Shown here: positions 42,173-51,740 of the stretch, one piece after another | How positions within the stretch are numbered: the first letter of the stretch is position 1 | Layout of the letters: each line of letters starts with the position of its first letter | Source of the DNA: JAJYSO01 sp964451785 | Lineage (GTDB): Bacteria; Bacteroidota; Bacteroidia; Flavobacteriales; Flavobacteriaceae | Direction: 5' to 3' | DNA: 64,000 nt | Assembly: GCA_964451785.1 (NCBI GenBank) | Contig: CAYVJG010000009.1 | Location: 21,934 to 85,933 of the forward strand | Translations under genes and position numbers: made by a program | Notes under the pieces: model-generated | Databases searched by the model: none | What the model was told of the DNA's origin: nothing | What the model saw: only the letters and a program-made list of their open reading frames with translations

Positions 42173-44020
42173 CTATTTTTTCATATTTTTTTGGCGTTCC
42201 GCTTCTTGCATCATTTCTTGCATTTTGCGTTGGAAACGACTTTGTTTCTTCGGTTTTTTCTTGTTTTCTTGAATCTTAGCATGAATTTTATTTTCATCTA
42301 GGATAAACTTTTTGATAACCAAAACGATTCCAATTGAAATAAGGTTTGAAGTTAAGTAGTACAAGGATAAACCACTAGGATATGAGTTGAAGAAAAACAA
42401 CATAAACAAAGGCGAAAGGTACATGATAAATTTCATGTTAGGCATGCCTGGTTGTTTTTGCATGGTTTGTCCGGTGGTGAGCATCATGTAGAAGAAAATG
42501 GCTACTGAGGCTAATAATGGGAACAAACTCACGTGATCACCATAAAAAGGGATTTTAAATGGCAAATGTGCAATGACGTCATAACTGGCCAAGTCATCAG
42601 CCCATAAGAAGCTTTGATGACGCAGGTTAAACGCACTTGGAAACAACTCAAATAAAGCGTAAAAAATAGGCAATTGAATAAGGCCGACAAGGCAACCACT
42701 AGCAGGGTTGATACCGGCTTTGCGGTTCAATGCCATGGTTTCTTGTTGCAACTTCATTTTGTTGTCTTTGTATTTTTCTTGTAGCTCTTTAATTTCAGGA
42801 CTCAATATCTTCTGTTTAGCTTGAGAGAGGTATTGTTTATACTGAATTGGCGAGAGGATGAGTTTGACCATAATTGTCATTAAAATAATGGCAATTCCAG
42901 CAGGTAAGAAGCTCATAAAGAAGTTGAGCAATGGAATGAAAATATACATATTAATCCATCCAAAGATTCCCCAGCCCATAGGAACTACTTTGTCGAGGTG
43001 ACGTTTGTATTGGTCAAGGATTTTATAATCACTAGGACCGTAATACAAATTCATATTAGCGTTGAGCTCGCCGCTTTTTATTTGTAAAGGTAAGCTCGCT
43101 GCAAAGGCTTTAGAAAAAGTGGTATCAACGTCTTCATTTTTTACCAAGTCAGTTACGGTAAACTCACCAGCCTTAAACGGCGTGTCCTTTAAGAGAATAG
43201 AGGTGAAGAAGTGTTGACGAAAAGCAATCCAATCAACGTCTTTGTCTTTATCAGTACCGTTGCGTTCACTGCTGTTTTTGTCGCCTTCATAATACCAAAC
43301 GGCTTCTGTATAACGATTTTCATAAGTAATACTTCTGCCATAGCTAAAGCTCTTCATTTTCCAGTTGAGTTGCACGGGAGTAGAAGCGTTGAGAATGCCG
43401 CTTAAGCCTTTTGAACGGATGTTGAAATCCATCATGTAATCATCAGGCTTGAGGGTGTAAACGTATTCTAAATACTTATCAGCAGAAACTTTAAGTTTCA
43501 TCGATAATATCGTGTTGCCTCCACTTTTTGTGACTTGCGGGGTAAAGTAGAGGTTTTGGGTGTTGATAGTTCCGTTTTGAGTCGGAATATTGAGGTTAAA
43601 ACTCGCATTGTTATCTTTAACTAAATAAATAGGTAAAGAATCATGCGTGCGTTGTTGTTTTAATTTAACCTCTGTAATTTGGCCACCTTTGTTGCTTACT
43701 TTGATTTCAACGAGCTCATTTTCAATAGTCGTTGTCGCTTCTTGAGCAGAAGGGAGTCCGGCAGCATAAGCAAAAGGGCCATAACTTTGGCTGGCCTGAG
43801 CAATAGCGGTAGAATCTGTTGGAGTAGCAAGAGAATCAATACTAGCTGTTGCTGAAGAATCAGTTGCAGTAGCTGTGGCTACACTTTCGGTTTGTTGTTT
43901 AGCTTCTTGTTGCTTTTTGGCCTCTTCTTTTTGGTTGAGGTTGAGCATGTACAAGATAATCCCACCGATTAATAAGAATCCTATTAAGGAGTTGACGTCA
44001 AACTTTTTCTTTTCTTCCAT
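42173..44020 (-). CDS. yidC: Membrane protein insertase YidC
   Basis: This 615-residue protein has an N-terminal transmembrane anchor (SLIGFLLIGGIILYMLNL), a Lys/Gln/Ala/Ser-rich linker, a large periplasmic beta-sandwich (~90-340), and the conserved five-helix insertase domain (from ~345: WINMYIFIPLLNFFMSFLPAGIAIILMTIMVKLILSPIQYKQYLSQAKQ; GCLVGLIQLPIFYALFELF). The C-terminal tail is long and basic (KKPKKQSRFQRKMQEMMQ), as in Bacteroidota, possibly for ribosome contact. It inserts inner-membrane proteins with or without Sec. It lies 159 bases after pyrG. Confidence 0.96.
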   Translation of the reverse strand: MEEKKKFDVNSLIGFLLIGGIILYMLNLNQKEEAKKQQEAKQQTESVATATATDSSATASIDSLATPTDSTAIAQASQSYGPFAYAAGLPSAQEATTTIENELVEIKVSNKGGQITEVKLKQQRTHDSLPIYLVKDNNASFNLNIPTQNGTINTQNLYFTPQVTKSGGNTILSMKLKVSADKYLEYVYTLKPDDYMMDFNIRSKGLSGILNASTPVQLNWKMKSFSYGRSITYENRYTEAVWYYEGDKNSSERNGTDKDKDVDWIAFRQHFFTSILLKDTPFKAGEFTVTDLVKNEDVDTTFSKAFAASLPLQIKSGELNANMNLYYGPSDYKILDQYKRHLDKVVPMGWGIFGWINMYIFIPLLNFFMSFLPAGIAIILMTIMVKLILSPIQYKQYLSQAKQKILSPEIKELQEKYKDNKMKLQQETMALNRKAGINPASGCLVGLIQLPIFYALFELFPSAFNLRHQSFLWADDLASYDVIAHLPFKIPFYGDHVSLFPLLASVAIFFYMMLTTGQTMQKQPGMPNMKFIMYLSPLFMLFFFNSYPSGLSLYYLTSNLISIGIVLVIKKFILDENKIHAKIQENKKKPKKQSRFQRKMQEMMQEAERQKNMKK

Positions 44021-44179
44021 GTTTTATAGATAACCTGCGAAAGAATGGATTAAATCCTGACTTTCTTGTGTTTGAAATTGGATTTGCAAAAGTCGCAAAA
44101 ATCTTGTCAAAAGCCGCATATCTCAAAGATTTATTTGAAATAAGCGGCTGATTAAGACTGCACTTCTGTAGTTGCAAAA

Positions 44180-45799
44180 TTATTTTTTAGAATTTGCGTA
44201 GTTTTTTGCGGCTTTGATGAAACTCACAAATAAAGGGTGTGGTTCAGCGACAGTACTTTTGTATTCAGGGTGATATTGCACCCCTACAAACCATGGATGA
44301 TCTTCAATTTCTACAATTTCAACCAATTTTGTTTGTGGGTTGAACCCTGTACATTTTAAGCCGGCAGCTTCTAATTGTTCGCGGAAATCACTGTTGTATT
44401 CATAACGGTGGCGATGGCGCTCGCTGATGTGTTGTTTGCCGTAGGCTTTAAAAACATTAGAGTTTTCAACAAGCTCGCAATCCCAAGCACCTAGGCGCAT
44501 AGTGCCGCCCATTTGAGTAATATCTTTTTGACTTTCCATCAAATCGATGACAGGGTGAGTTGTATTTTCGTCCATCTCAACAGAATTGGCATCAGCGAGT
44601 CCTAATACGTTACGACTGTATTCGATTACTGACATTTGCATACCTAAGCAAATTCCGAAGAAAGGGATTTTGTTTTCACGAACATATTTGATGGCCTCAA
44701 TTTTACCTTCAACACCGCGACCACCAAATCCCGGTGCTACCAAAATACCATCTAGATTTTTAAATTTTGTTTTAAAATCTTCTTTATTGTCAAAATCGGA
44801 GTGGATGCTGATCACATTTACCTTGAGCTCATTGGCAGCGCCGGCATGTGTAAAAGCTTCGCGAATAGACTTGTATGAATCTTGTAATTCGATATATTTT
44901 CCAACTAATCCAATAGTAACTTCTCCTTTTGGATTTTTAAGGCGTGATAAAAAGGCATTCCAGTTAGTGAGGTCTGGCGTTTGTCTTTCAGGTAAGTTTA
45001 GGCGTTTTAAAACTACAGTGTCTAAACCTTCTTTAAGCATGTAGTTTGGAACGTCATAAATGACATCAGCATCGATTGATTGAATAACTTCTTCTTGTTT
45101 AACATTACAGAACAATGCAATTTTTCTTCTGATTTCATCGCTGAGTTCGTGTTCTGTGCGGCATACCAAAATATCAGCGCTCAAGCCACTTTCCATTAGT
45201 GTTTTTACACTGTGTTGTGTAGGTTTGGTTTTGAGTTCTTTGGCTGCAGAGAGGTATGGAATAAGAGTGAGGTGGATCACTAGAGCTCTTTCAGAACCCA
45301 GTTCCCATTTTAATTGGCGAACGGCTTCAACATAAGGTAGCGATTCAATATCGCCAACAGTGCCGCCTAATTCAGTGATAACTACATCATAATCACCAGT
45401 TTCTCCCAAAATTTGGATACGTTCTTTAATTTCATTGGTGATATGTGGAATCACCTGAACGGTTTTGCCTAAATATTCACCGCGGCGCTCTTTGTCGATA
45501 ACACTTTGGTATATACGTCCAGTGGTGACGTTGTTTGCTTGAGAAGTATTGATGTTGAGGAAACGTTCATAATGGCCAAGGTCTAGGTCAGTTTCTGCGC
45601 CATCTTCTGTAACATAGCATTCTCCGTGCTCATAAGGGTTTAAAGTTCCCGGATCGATATTGATGTAGGGGTCAAACTTTTGAATTGTAGCTTTGTAGCC
45701 ACGTGCTTGAAGAAGTTTTGCTAAGGATGCAGCGATGATTCCCTTCCCGAGAGACGATGAAACACCACCTGTTACAAAAATGTATTTTGTTTCGGCCAT
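44180..45799 (-). CDS. pyrG: CTP synthase
   Basis: This 539-residue enzyme has the synthetase domain (IFVTGGVSSSLGKGIIAASLAKLLQARGY; DPYINIDPGTLNPYEHGE) and a C-terminal class I glutamine amidotransferase domain with the nucleophile in FFGICLGMQM and HPEYKS-type His/Glu. It makes CTP from UTP, glutamine and ATP. Length matches the family. A TATCTTTG box lies at 45832-45839. The 159-base spacing to yidC leaves it unclear whether they share a transcript. Confidence 0.98.
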   Translation of the reverse strand: MAETKYIFVTGGVSSSLGKGIIAASLAKLLQARGYKATIQKFDPYINIDPGTLNPYEHGECYVTEDGAETDLDLGHYERFLNINTSQANNVTTGRIYQSVIDKERRGEYLGKTVQVIPHITNEIKERIQILGETGDYDVVITELGGTVGDIESLPYVEAVRQLKWELGSERALVIHLTLIPYLSAAKELKTKPTQHSVKTLMESGLSADILVCRTEHELSDEIRRKIALFCNVKQEEVIQSIDADVIYDVPNYMLKEGLDTVVLKRLNLPERQTPDLTNWNAFLSRLKNPKGEVTIGLVGKYIELQDSYKSIREAFTHAGAANELKVNVISIHSDFDNKEDFKTKFKNLDGILVAPGFGGRGVEGKIEAIKYVRENKIPFFGICLGMQMSVIEYSRNVLGLADANSVEMDENTTHPVIDLMESQKDITQMGGTMRLGAWDCELVENSNVFKAYGKQHISERHRHRYEYNSDFREQLEAAGLKCTGFNPQTKLVEIVEIEDHPWFVGVQYHPEYKSTVAEPHPLFVSFIKAAKNYANSKK

Positions 45800-45831
45800 T
45801 TCTTAAAAATCTTTTATGTCTATACGGGATG

Positions 45832-45839
45832 CAAAGATA
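45832..45839 (-). promoter_or_regulatory. -7 promoter box for pyrG
   Basis: Minus-strand TATCTTTG, exact consensus, 32 bases upstream of the pyrG ATG. Confidence 0.55.
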
Positions 45840-45888
45840 CAAAATTAATACCTGGCTTTAGAAGGTGCTGTGTTTTTTCTTTCTTAAA

Positions 45889-46128
45889 CTATTGATGATG
45901 AGTGTGTAGACTTCTTATTTTACGTAAAATATTTTCTAAACCATTGACTTTCAGTTCGCATACAGCTTGCATCTGCTGACCTAATTTTCCTTTAGGAAAT
46001 CCTTTTTGCCTATACCATATATAATAGGACTCTGGAATCTCAGAAAGGTAATAGCCTTTGTATTTTCCGTAGGGCATTTGTGCAAATGCCAGAGCGCGTA
46101 ATGCTGCTTTATCAGGAGTAATGGACAT
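45889..46128 (-). CDS. DUF3820 family protein
   Basis: This 79-residue protein has QMPYGKYKGYYLSEIPESYYIWYRQKGFPKGKLG, the hallmark of DUF3820 (PF12843), a short domain often annotated as a putative quorum-sensing-regulated factor. It has no signal peptide and looks cytosolic. It lies 41 bases downstream of the T9SS plug gene on the same strand and may be co-transcribed with it. Biochemical function unknown. Confidence 0.8.
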   Translation of the reverse strand: MSITPDKAALRALAFAQMPYGKYKGYYLSEIPESYYIWYRQKGFPKGKLGQQMQAVCELKVNGLENILRKIRSLHTHHQ

Positions 46129-46169
46129 GAAGGTAAATAGAGGTTAGAGAATAGGAGTTAGAGAATGAA

Positions 46170-47429
46170 TTAGTTAGAAATATTTCGGCTGCTGCCACTG
46201 CCTACGCCAATGACGCGGTCATAGCGCGCGCCGGGTTCTCGATAGTAGGCTAAAACGGTATAAGTATTTTCTGTTTTGTCAAAATTTCCACTTACAAAAC
46301 CTTCATCAATGCTGCCGTCTTTACGTTTTAAAACATACTTGTAATTGTAAAATCCTTGCTTAAATAAATGACGTCCTTCATAAACTTTAGTTTTGGGGTT
46401 GTAGGTCATTAAAGTTGATTTATCTAAGGTGTAATTATTAAAATCGCCATAGATGTAAATCTGTCCATCAGTTGGGGGTTGATTGAGTTTAAGTGCAAAA
46501 TGTACCCAGGTGTATTCGCTTTCAATTGTAGGGTCATCACCTTGCACGGTGTTTATCTTAAAATGACCATTAATGTCAGGGTTGTAGGTGTACACTTTAT
46601 TGTTGCGCGGATAATCGGTGTAGAGGTAGAGGTTGTAGATTTTTTTGAGTTCAAATGTTTTGATGTTTAGTGTTGAAGCTCTCACGTCTTTACTGTCAAA
46701 ATTAAGAAATTCATTTCCGCCCCAGAATGCCGCTGGCTGATCGTAACGATAAACCAACTTTGTGCCCATGTGGTATTGGGGTTTTAAATCGAAAATGGAA
46801 TTTTGTAGGTTGTTGTTTTGTATGATTAAGGTTTTTAAATTTTGATCAGGATTCTTAAAAATGATATTTTGCCTGCCATCTATGCTGAAATTAACCACTT
46901 GTTTACTGTTGATGTACTTGAGATCTCTCGAGCGTTTTACTTGTACTTGTACACTGGCAATGTCTTCATAGATAATAAAGCGTTTTGAGAATACTAACTC
47001 GTCATCGCTGTTGTATACTTCAAGCATGTAATTGCCACTGACCTTTAAAGCGCGCGTATTTTGATTAGGAATGTTGAGTTGGTAATGCGTGTAGATCTGC
47101 AAGGTGTTAAATGAATTTTTATACGACTTTATACGCATGTTGTCAAAGCCTTGCATGTATTCGTTTTTTGATAATTCAGTGGGTGTCCAATCAAAATTAT
47201 AATAGGATATTTTGTAGTAATAATCAGCTTCATCACCAATTAAATCGTCAAAACTCAAACTAATACTTTGGCCGAGTTTGACTATTGGGGTGCCACTAAA
47301 TTCAGTATTTCCTTGAAAAGAAATAGTTTTGATATACTGTGGCGGAAGTGTTTCAGGAGTTTGAGCCTGCCCTACAACGCCTAGAAATAAACTTAAGATT
47401 AAAAATAAATAGTTCATGAGATTATGCAT
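46170..47429 (-). CDS. Type IX secretion system plug protein (DUF5103)
   Basis: This 419-residue exported protein has a signal peptide (LFLILSLFLGVVGQAQ). It then matches the DUF5103/T9SS plug domain (PF17116) pattern: PPQYIKTISFQGN, YYYKISYYNFDWTPTELSKNEYMQGFDNMRIKSYKNSFNT, and the later YIYGDFNNYTLDKSTLMTYNPKTKVYEGRHLFKQGFYNYKYVL. In the T9SS the plug closes the periplasmic side of the giant SprA translocon channel when no substrate is bound. An ATG at 47417 is an equally possible start. Its presence implies a working T9SS, consistent with the type B substrate at 56905. Confidence 0.85.
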   Translation of the reverse strand: MHNLMNYLFLILSLFLGVVGQAQTPETLPPQYIKTISFQGNTEFSGTPIVKLGQSISLSFDDLIGDEADYYYKISYYNFDWTPTELSKNEYMQGFDNMRIKSYKNSFNTLQIYTHYQLNIPNQNTRALKVSGNYMLEVYNSDDELVFSKRFIIYEDIASVQVQVKRSRDLKYINSKQVVNFSIDGRQNIIFKNPDQNLKTLIIQNNNLQNSIFDLKPQYHMGTKLVYRYDQPAAFWGGNEFLNFDSKDVRASTLNIKTFELKKIYNLYLYTDYPRNNKVYTYNPDINGHFKINTVQGDDPTIESEYTWVHFALKLNQPPTDGQIYIYGDFNNYTLDKSTLMTYNPKTKVYEGRHLFKQGFYNYKYVLKRKDGSIDEGFVSGNFDKTENTYTVLAYYREPGARYDRVIGVGSGSSRNISN

Positions 47430-47607
47430 GTTTCTTATTAAATATTTTGCAAATAAATAAATTTAATAAGTGTGTATATGCGGTAAAGATAATCAAAATT
47501 ATAAAGTAGTTTGGAAACTGAGGTTTAAATAGTTTAGAATCATTATAAATAGATAATAGAGGGGTTTAGTTATTTGATTAATACCCAATAATTTTACATC
47601 TAATTGC

Positions 47608-47615
47608 TAAATTTG
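47608..47615 (+). promoter_or_regulatory. -7 promoter box for the nqr operon
   Basis: TAAATTTG, exact TAnnTTTG match, 28 bases before the nqrA ATG. Confidence 0.55.
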
Positions 47616-47643
47616 CGGCACATGTAATAATTCTTAAATAACT

Positions 47644-48993
47644 ATGGCAGTAGGTATTAAAGTAAAACGTGGTTATGATTTGCGTCTTAAAGGCGAAGCT
47701 GAACTGAAGCTAGTCAAAAATACGCAGTCTAAAACGTTTGCTGTTAAACCACCAGATTTTCACGCGGTGGTCCCCAAGTTGATTCATAAAAAACCGGGCA
47801 TTCAAGTTAAAGCCGGGGATGAATTGTTTTTTTCAAAATACAGTGATCGCGTTCGATTTGTGTCACCCGTAAGTGGTGTGATCAAAGAAATTGTGCGCGG
47901 TGATAAACGCCGTGTTTTAGAAATTATTATCGAAGCTGATCGCGAGCAAGAGTATAAAGATTTTGGTGTTTTAGATATTTCTTCTGCTGATGCAGAGGCT
48001 ATTAAAAACCGTATTTTTGAATCTGGTTGTGGCGCATTTATCAAGCAACGTCCTTATGACATTGTTGCTAATCCTGATGATGAGCCTCGTGATATTTATA
48101 TTTCAGTCTGTGCTACAGCCCCTTTGGCTGCTAATCCTGAGTTTGTTTTAGATGATCAACAACAAGAATTTCAAGCAGGTATTGATGCTTTAGCAAAATT
48201 GACTTCCGGAAAAGTGTATTTAGGAATCCCTCAAGGCACTTCTTCATTTTTGAAATCAGTTAAAAATGTTGAGTTTATTGAAGTTTCCGGAAAACATCCG
48301 GCAGGAAATGTTGGGGTGCAAATTCATAAAACAAAACCTATTAATCAAGGCGAGCATATCTGGACAGTAGGTCCTGAAGATGTCGCTATTATTGGGCGTT
48401 TGTTTTTAACCGGACATTACGATGCACAACGCACTATAGCAGTAGCTGGTACAGATGCTTCAGAACGTCAGTATTACCGCACACGTGTTGGGGCTGCTGT
48501 TAAAGGTCTTGTAGGAACTGTTAATACAGATGAAACACGTATTATTTCAGGAACAGTGTTTACTGGAGATAAACTTTCTAATGAAGGGTTTGTAGGGCAT
48601 TATGCCACTTCAGTTACTTTAATTCCTGAAGGAAATAAACACCGTTTGTTTGGGTGGTTACCATTTACCTATAACAACATTCCGTCGATGGCGAAAACTT
48701 CATTTTCTTGGTTATCTCCAAATAAAAAATATGAAGTCAATACCAATCTTAACGGCGAAGAGCGCGCTCTAGTGGTTACAGGTGAGATGGAAAGTGTTTT
48801 ACCTATGGATATTTATCCAATGCACTTGCTTAAAGCTTGTATGGCTGGTAATATTGAATTGATGCAGGATTTAGGAATTTATGAAGTGATTCCAGAAGAT
48901 TTTGCACTGATTGATTTTATCAATACGTCAAAAGTAGAAGCTCAAGATATCATCAGAATGGGCTTAGATATAATGATAACTGAAGTAGGATAA
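47644..48993 (+). CDS. nqrA: Na+-translocating NADH:quinone reductase subunit A
   Basis: This 449-residue peripheral cytosolic subunit begins AVGIKVKRGYDLRLKGEAE and has GDELFFSKYSDRVRFVSPVSGVIKEI, LFLTGHYDAQRTIAVAG and the C-terminal VLPMDIYPMHLLKACMAGNIELMQDLGIYEVIPEDFALIDFI, all typical of NqrA. It contributes to quinone binding in the complex. It is first of six nqr genes; nqrB follows after 10 bases. Confidence 0.95.
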   Translation: MAVGIKVKRGYDLRLKGEAELKLVKNTQSKTFAVKPPDFHAVVPKLIHKKPGIQVKAGDELFFSKYSDRVRFVSPVSGVIKEIVRGDKRRVLEIIIEADREQEYKDFGVLDISSADAEAIKNRIFESGCGAFIKQRPYDIVANPDDEPRDIYISVCATAPLAANPEFVLDDQQQEFQAGIDALAKLTSGKVYLGIPQGTSSFLKSVKNVEFIEVSGKHPAGNVGVQIHKTKPINQGEHIWTVGPEDVAIIGRLFLTGHYDAQRTIAVAGTDASERQYYRTRVGAAVKGLVGTVNTDETRIISGTVFTGDKLSNEGFVGHYATSVTLIPEGNKHRLFGWLPFTYNNIPSMAKTSFSWLSPNKKYEVNTNLNGEERALVVTGEMESVLPMDIYPMHLLKACMAGNIELMQDLGIYEVIPEDFALIDFINTSKVEAQDIIRMGLDIMITEVG

Positions 48994-49003
48994 AAATTAG
49001 ACA

Positions 49004-50167
49004 ATGGGTTCGTTAAGAGAAAAACTCGATAAATTAGAAAAACCCTTTCAAAAGGGAGGGAAGTATGAGAAGTATGCACCTATGGTAGAGGCATTTGATA
49101 CCTTCTTATATGTTCCAAAACACACGACCAAAACTGGCGCACATGTGCGCGATGCAGTTGATATGAAACGTGTGATGATAACAGTAGTGCTAGCTTTAAT
49201 TCCGGCTCTTATTTTCGGAATTTGGAATTCAGGTTATCAATACTTATCTCAAATTCAAACTGAAGTAGGTTTTTGGGAAGCTTTTGGGCTTGGTGCTTCT
49301 AAAGTAGTGCCAATGATTATTGTTTCTTATGCCGTAGGTTTAGGAATTGAATTTTTGTTTGCTATTAAACGCGGTCATGCCGTTAACGAAGGCTACTTGG
49401 TGACAGGTTTGTTGATTCCGATGATTATGCCTATCAATATCCCGTTGTGGATGGTAGCGGTTTCTGTAGCCTTTTCAGTATTGATTGCTAAAGAAGCTTT
49501 TGGTGGTACAGGAATGAATGTCCTTAACCCGGCTTTAACAGCACGTGCTTTTGCCTTCTTTGCTTATCCTACTTATATGTCAGGAACTACAGCTTGGGTA
49601 GCTAATGCTGGTGTGGTAGATGGTGTATCAGGTGAAACGATTTTAGGTAAATTGGCACTTAATGAACAAACACATTATACCGTAACAGAAATGTTTACAG
49701 GATTAATTCCTGGGTCTATTGCTGAAACTTCAACACTACTTATCTTGATAGGTGCTTTAATCTTATTACTAACTAAAGTGGCTAGCTGGCGTATTATGCT
49801 TGGTGCTACTCTTGGTGGTGCTGCAATCGCCTTACTCTTTAATGCTGTTGGCGGAGATACCGGAAGTGCTTTATTAAACTTCCCTTGGTATGAACACCTT
49901 TTGGTAGGTGGATTTGCCTTTGGAGTTGTGTTTATGGCAACAGATCCGGTGAGTTCAGCTCAAACCCAAAAAGGAAAATGGATTTATGGAATCTTAATCG
50001 GAGCCTTAGCTATTTTGATTCGCTGTGTTAATCCAGCTTATCCTGAAGGGGTAATGATGGCCATTTTGTTAATGAACGTCTTTGCACCAACCATTGATTA
50101 CTATGTAGTTCAAGCTAACATCAAGCGTCGTAAAAAACGTTTAACTTCTCAAATCAAATCTGCTTAA
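49004..50167 (+). CDS. nqrB: Na+-NQR subunit B
   Basis: This 387-residue integral membrane protein has about ten hydrophobic helices and carries covalent FMN and riboflavin in the family. Conserved pieces include PALIFGIWNSGYQ, EAFGGTGMNVLNPALTARAFAFFAYP and FMATDPVSSAQTQKGKW. The FMN attachment segment reads DGVSGETILG around Thr212, while the usual consensus is D-x-x-S-G-(A/S)-T, so a glutamate stands where a small residue is expected. It is the main Na+-channel subunit. It is followed after one base by nqrC. Confidence 0.95.
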   Translation: MGSLREKLDKLEKPFQKGGKYEKYAPMVEAFDTFLYVPKHTTKTGAHVRDAVDMKRVMITVVLALIPALIFGIWNSGYQYLSQIQTEVGFWEAFGLGASKVVPMIIVSYAVGLGIEFLFAIKRGHAVNEGYLVTGLLIPMIMPINIPLWMVAVSVAFSVLIAKEAFGGTGMNVLNPALTARAFAFFAYPTYMSGTTAWVANAGVVDGVSGETILGKLALNEQTHYTVTEMFTGLIPGSIAETSTLLILIGALILLLTKVASWRIMLGATLGGAAIALLFNAVGGDTGSALLNFPWYEHLLVGGFAFGVVFMATDPVSSAQTQKGKWIYGILIGALAILIRCVNPAYPEGVMMAILLMNVFAPTIDYYVVQANIKRRKKRLTSQIKSA

Positions 50168-50168
50168 A

Positions 50169-50930
50169 ATGAATACAAATAGTAATAAATATACATTTCT
50201 CTTTGCAATAGTCATGGTGATTGTAGTCGCTTCTGCTTTGGCATTTACAGCTACATCACTTGCAGAGAAGCAAAAAATTAATACCAATGCCGAAAAAATG
50301 CAAAGTATTTTGCATACTATCGGAATTGACTCTGTGATGAAAGACGGCAAAAAAGTCTTTTTGTCTAGAGATTTAGTTGAAGGAAGTTATAATAAATATA
50401 TCACCAAACAATTAGCTGTAAAAGCCGATGGTAGCGTTGATAAATCAATTGATGCATTTAATGTTAATTTGGCTCAGCAATTAGATTTGCCTGCAGATGA
50501 ACAGATTTATCCGCTTTATGTAGCTGATGTTGATGGAGAAACTTATTATATCATTCCACTACGTGGTTTTGGACTTTGGGATGCAATTTGGGGTTACATG
50601 GCTTTAAAAAGTGATGTTAACACTGTTATCGGAATCATTTTTGACCACAAAGGAGAAACAGCTGGTTTAGGTGCTGAAATCACTAAAGATTGGTTTCAAA
50701 ATAGTTTTGTAGACGAAAAAATCCTTGATGACAACGGTGCCTTAGTGGGTATTTCTGTAGTTAAAGGTTATAATGGAGGCGCTAAAAAAGACGATCATGC
50801 CGTTGATGCTATTTCAGGGGCAACCTTGACAGGTAACGGTGTTACTGCTATGATTCACGAGCGTTTAAAACACTATGTGCCTTATTTCGAGAAACATACT
50901 GATGTAAATATTCATTTAGCTTCAAAATAA
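50169..50930 (+). CDS. nqrC: Na+-NQR subunit C
   Basis: This 253-residue protein has one N-terminal transmembrane helix (YTFLFAIVMVIVVASALAFTATSL) and a periplasmic FMN-binding domain. The flavinylation motif DAISGATLTGNGVT holds Thr219 as the FMN-linked residue, added by ApbE (not in this window). It relays electrons in the NQR complex. Starts one base after nqrB. Confidence 0.96.
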   Translation: MNTNSNKYTFLFAIVMVIVVASALAFTATSLAEKQKINTNAEKMQSILHTIGIDSVMKDGKKVFLSRDLVEGSYNKYITKQLAVKADGSVDKSIDAFNVNLAQQLDLPADEQIYPLYVADVDGETYYIIPLRGFGLWDAIWGYMALKSDVNTVIGIIFDHKGETAGLGAEITKDWFQNSFVDEKILDDNGALVGISVVKGYNGGAKKDDHAVDAISGATLTGNGVTAMIHERLKHYVPYFEKHTDVNIHLASK

Positions 50931-50939
50931 TTCAGCCAT

Positions 50940-51716
50940 ATGATTAAAGAAGAAAACATACAGGCTTCAAAAACTACTCAGCAGTCTTCTGCTGAAGTAG
51001 ATCAAGAAGCAAAAAGAAAAGAAATGATCCTCTTCGTGACTAAAAGCGAAGAAAAAGAAGGTCTGTTCTCACGAGCTAATCGCAAGTTAATAACTGACCC
51101 GCTTAATGATGACAACCCTATTACGGTACAAATCTTAGGTGTCTGTTCTGCCTTGGCAGTTACGGTTCAACTAAAACCTGCAATTGTAATGTCTCTAGGG
51201 GTAATTGTTGTGATTGCTTTCAGTAACTTGATTATCTCTACGATGCGTAATTTGATTCCTAGCCGGATTCGTATTATCGTTCAATTGGTAGTTGTTGCAG
51301 CTTTGGTAATTTTGGTAGACCAATTCCTTAAAGCTTATGCTTATGATGTCAGTAAGCAGCTCTCCATCTTCGTAGGTTTGATTATTACAAACTGTATTGT
51401 GATGGGCCGCCTTGAAGCTTTTGCTATGGCTAATGGACCTTACAAATCTTTCTTAGATGGTATTGGTAACGGAGCCGGTTACGGTTTACTGCTTGTAGTT
51501 GTAGCTTTCTTTAGAGAACTTCTTGGCTCTGGTAAGTTGTTTGGTTATGAGATTTTAGGCCATAAAGGCTTAACAATGGCTGATTCTACTGGATTGTACG
51601 CTATGGGATACGTTGATAACGGAATGATGCTTTTGGCGCCAATGGCACTAATTATTGTTGGGATTATAATTTGGCTTCAGCGTACTAAAAACACAAAATT
51701 AATTGAAGAAGCTTAA
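50940..51716 (+). CDS. nqrD: Na+-NQR subunit D (N-terminally extended)
   Basis: This 258-residue protein has six hydrophobic helices and the RnfE/NqrD segments NPITVQILGVCSALAVTVQLKPAIVMSLGV and RLEAFAMANGPYKSFLDGIGNGAGYG. Typical NqrD is near 210 residues; here about 45 additional polar, charged residues (MIKEENIQASKTTQQSSAEV ...) precede the core. A Met at residue 29 (51024) is an internal start candidate, but the nine-base gap to nqrC favours 50940. NqrD and NqrE share an iron-sulfur centre within the membrane. Confidence 0.93.
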   Translation: MIKEENIQASKTTQQSSAEVDQEAKRKEMILFVTKSEEKEGLFSRANRKLITDPLNDDNPITVQILGVCSALAVTVQLKPAIVMSLGVIVVIAFSNLIISTMRNLIPSRIRIIVQLVVVAALVILVDQFLKAYAYDVSKQLSIFVGLIITNCIVMGRLEAFAMANGPYKSFLDGIGNGAGYGLLLVVVAFFRELLGSGKLFGYEILGHKGLTMADSTGLYAMGYVDNGMMLLAPMALIIVGIIIWLQRTKNTKLIEEA

Positions 51717-51740
51717 TCGCTATTAATACAAATTTGCTTT

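Noticed and set aside
44586..45044. 152-residue antisense frame in pyrG
   Set aside because: A shadow of the well-conserved CTP synthase gene on the other strand; its translation has no coherent domain.
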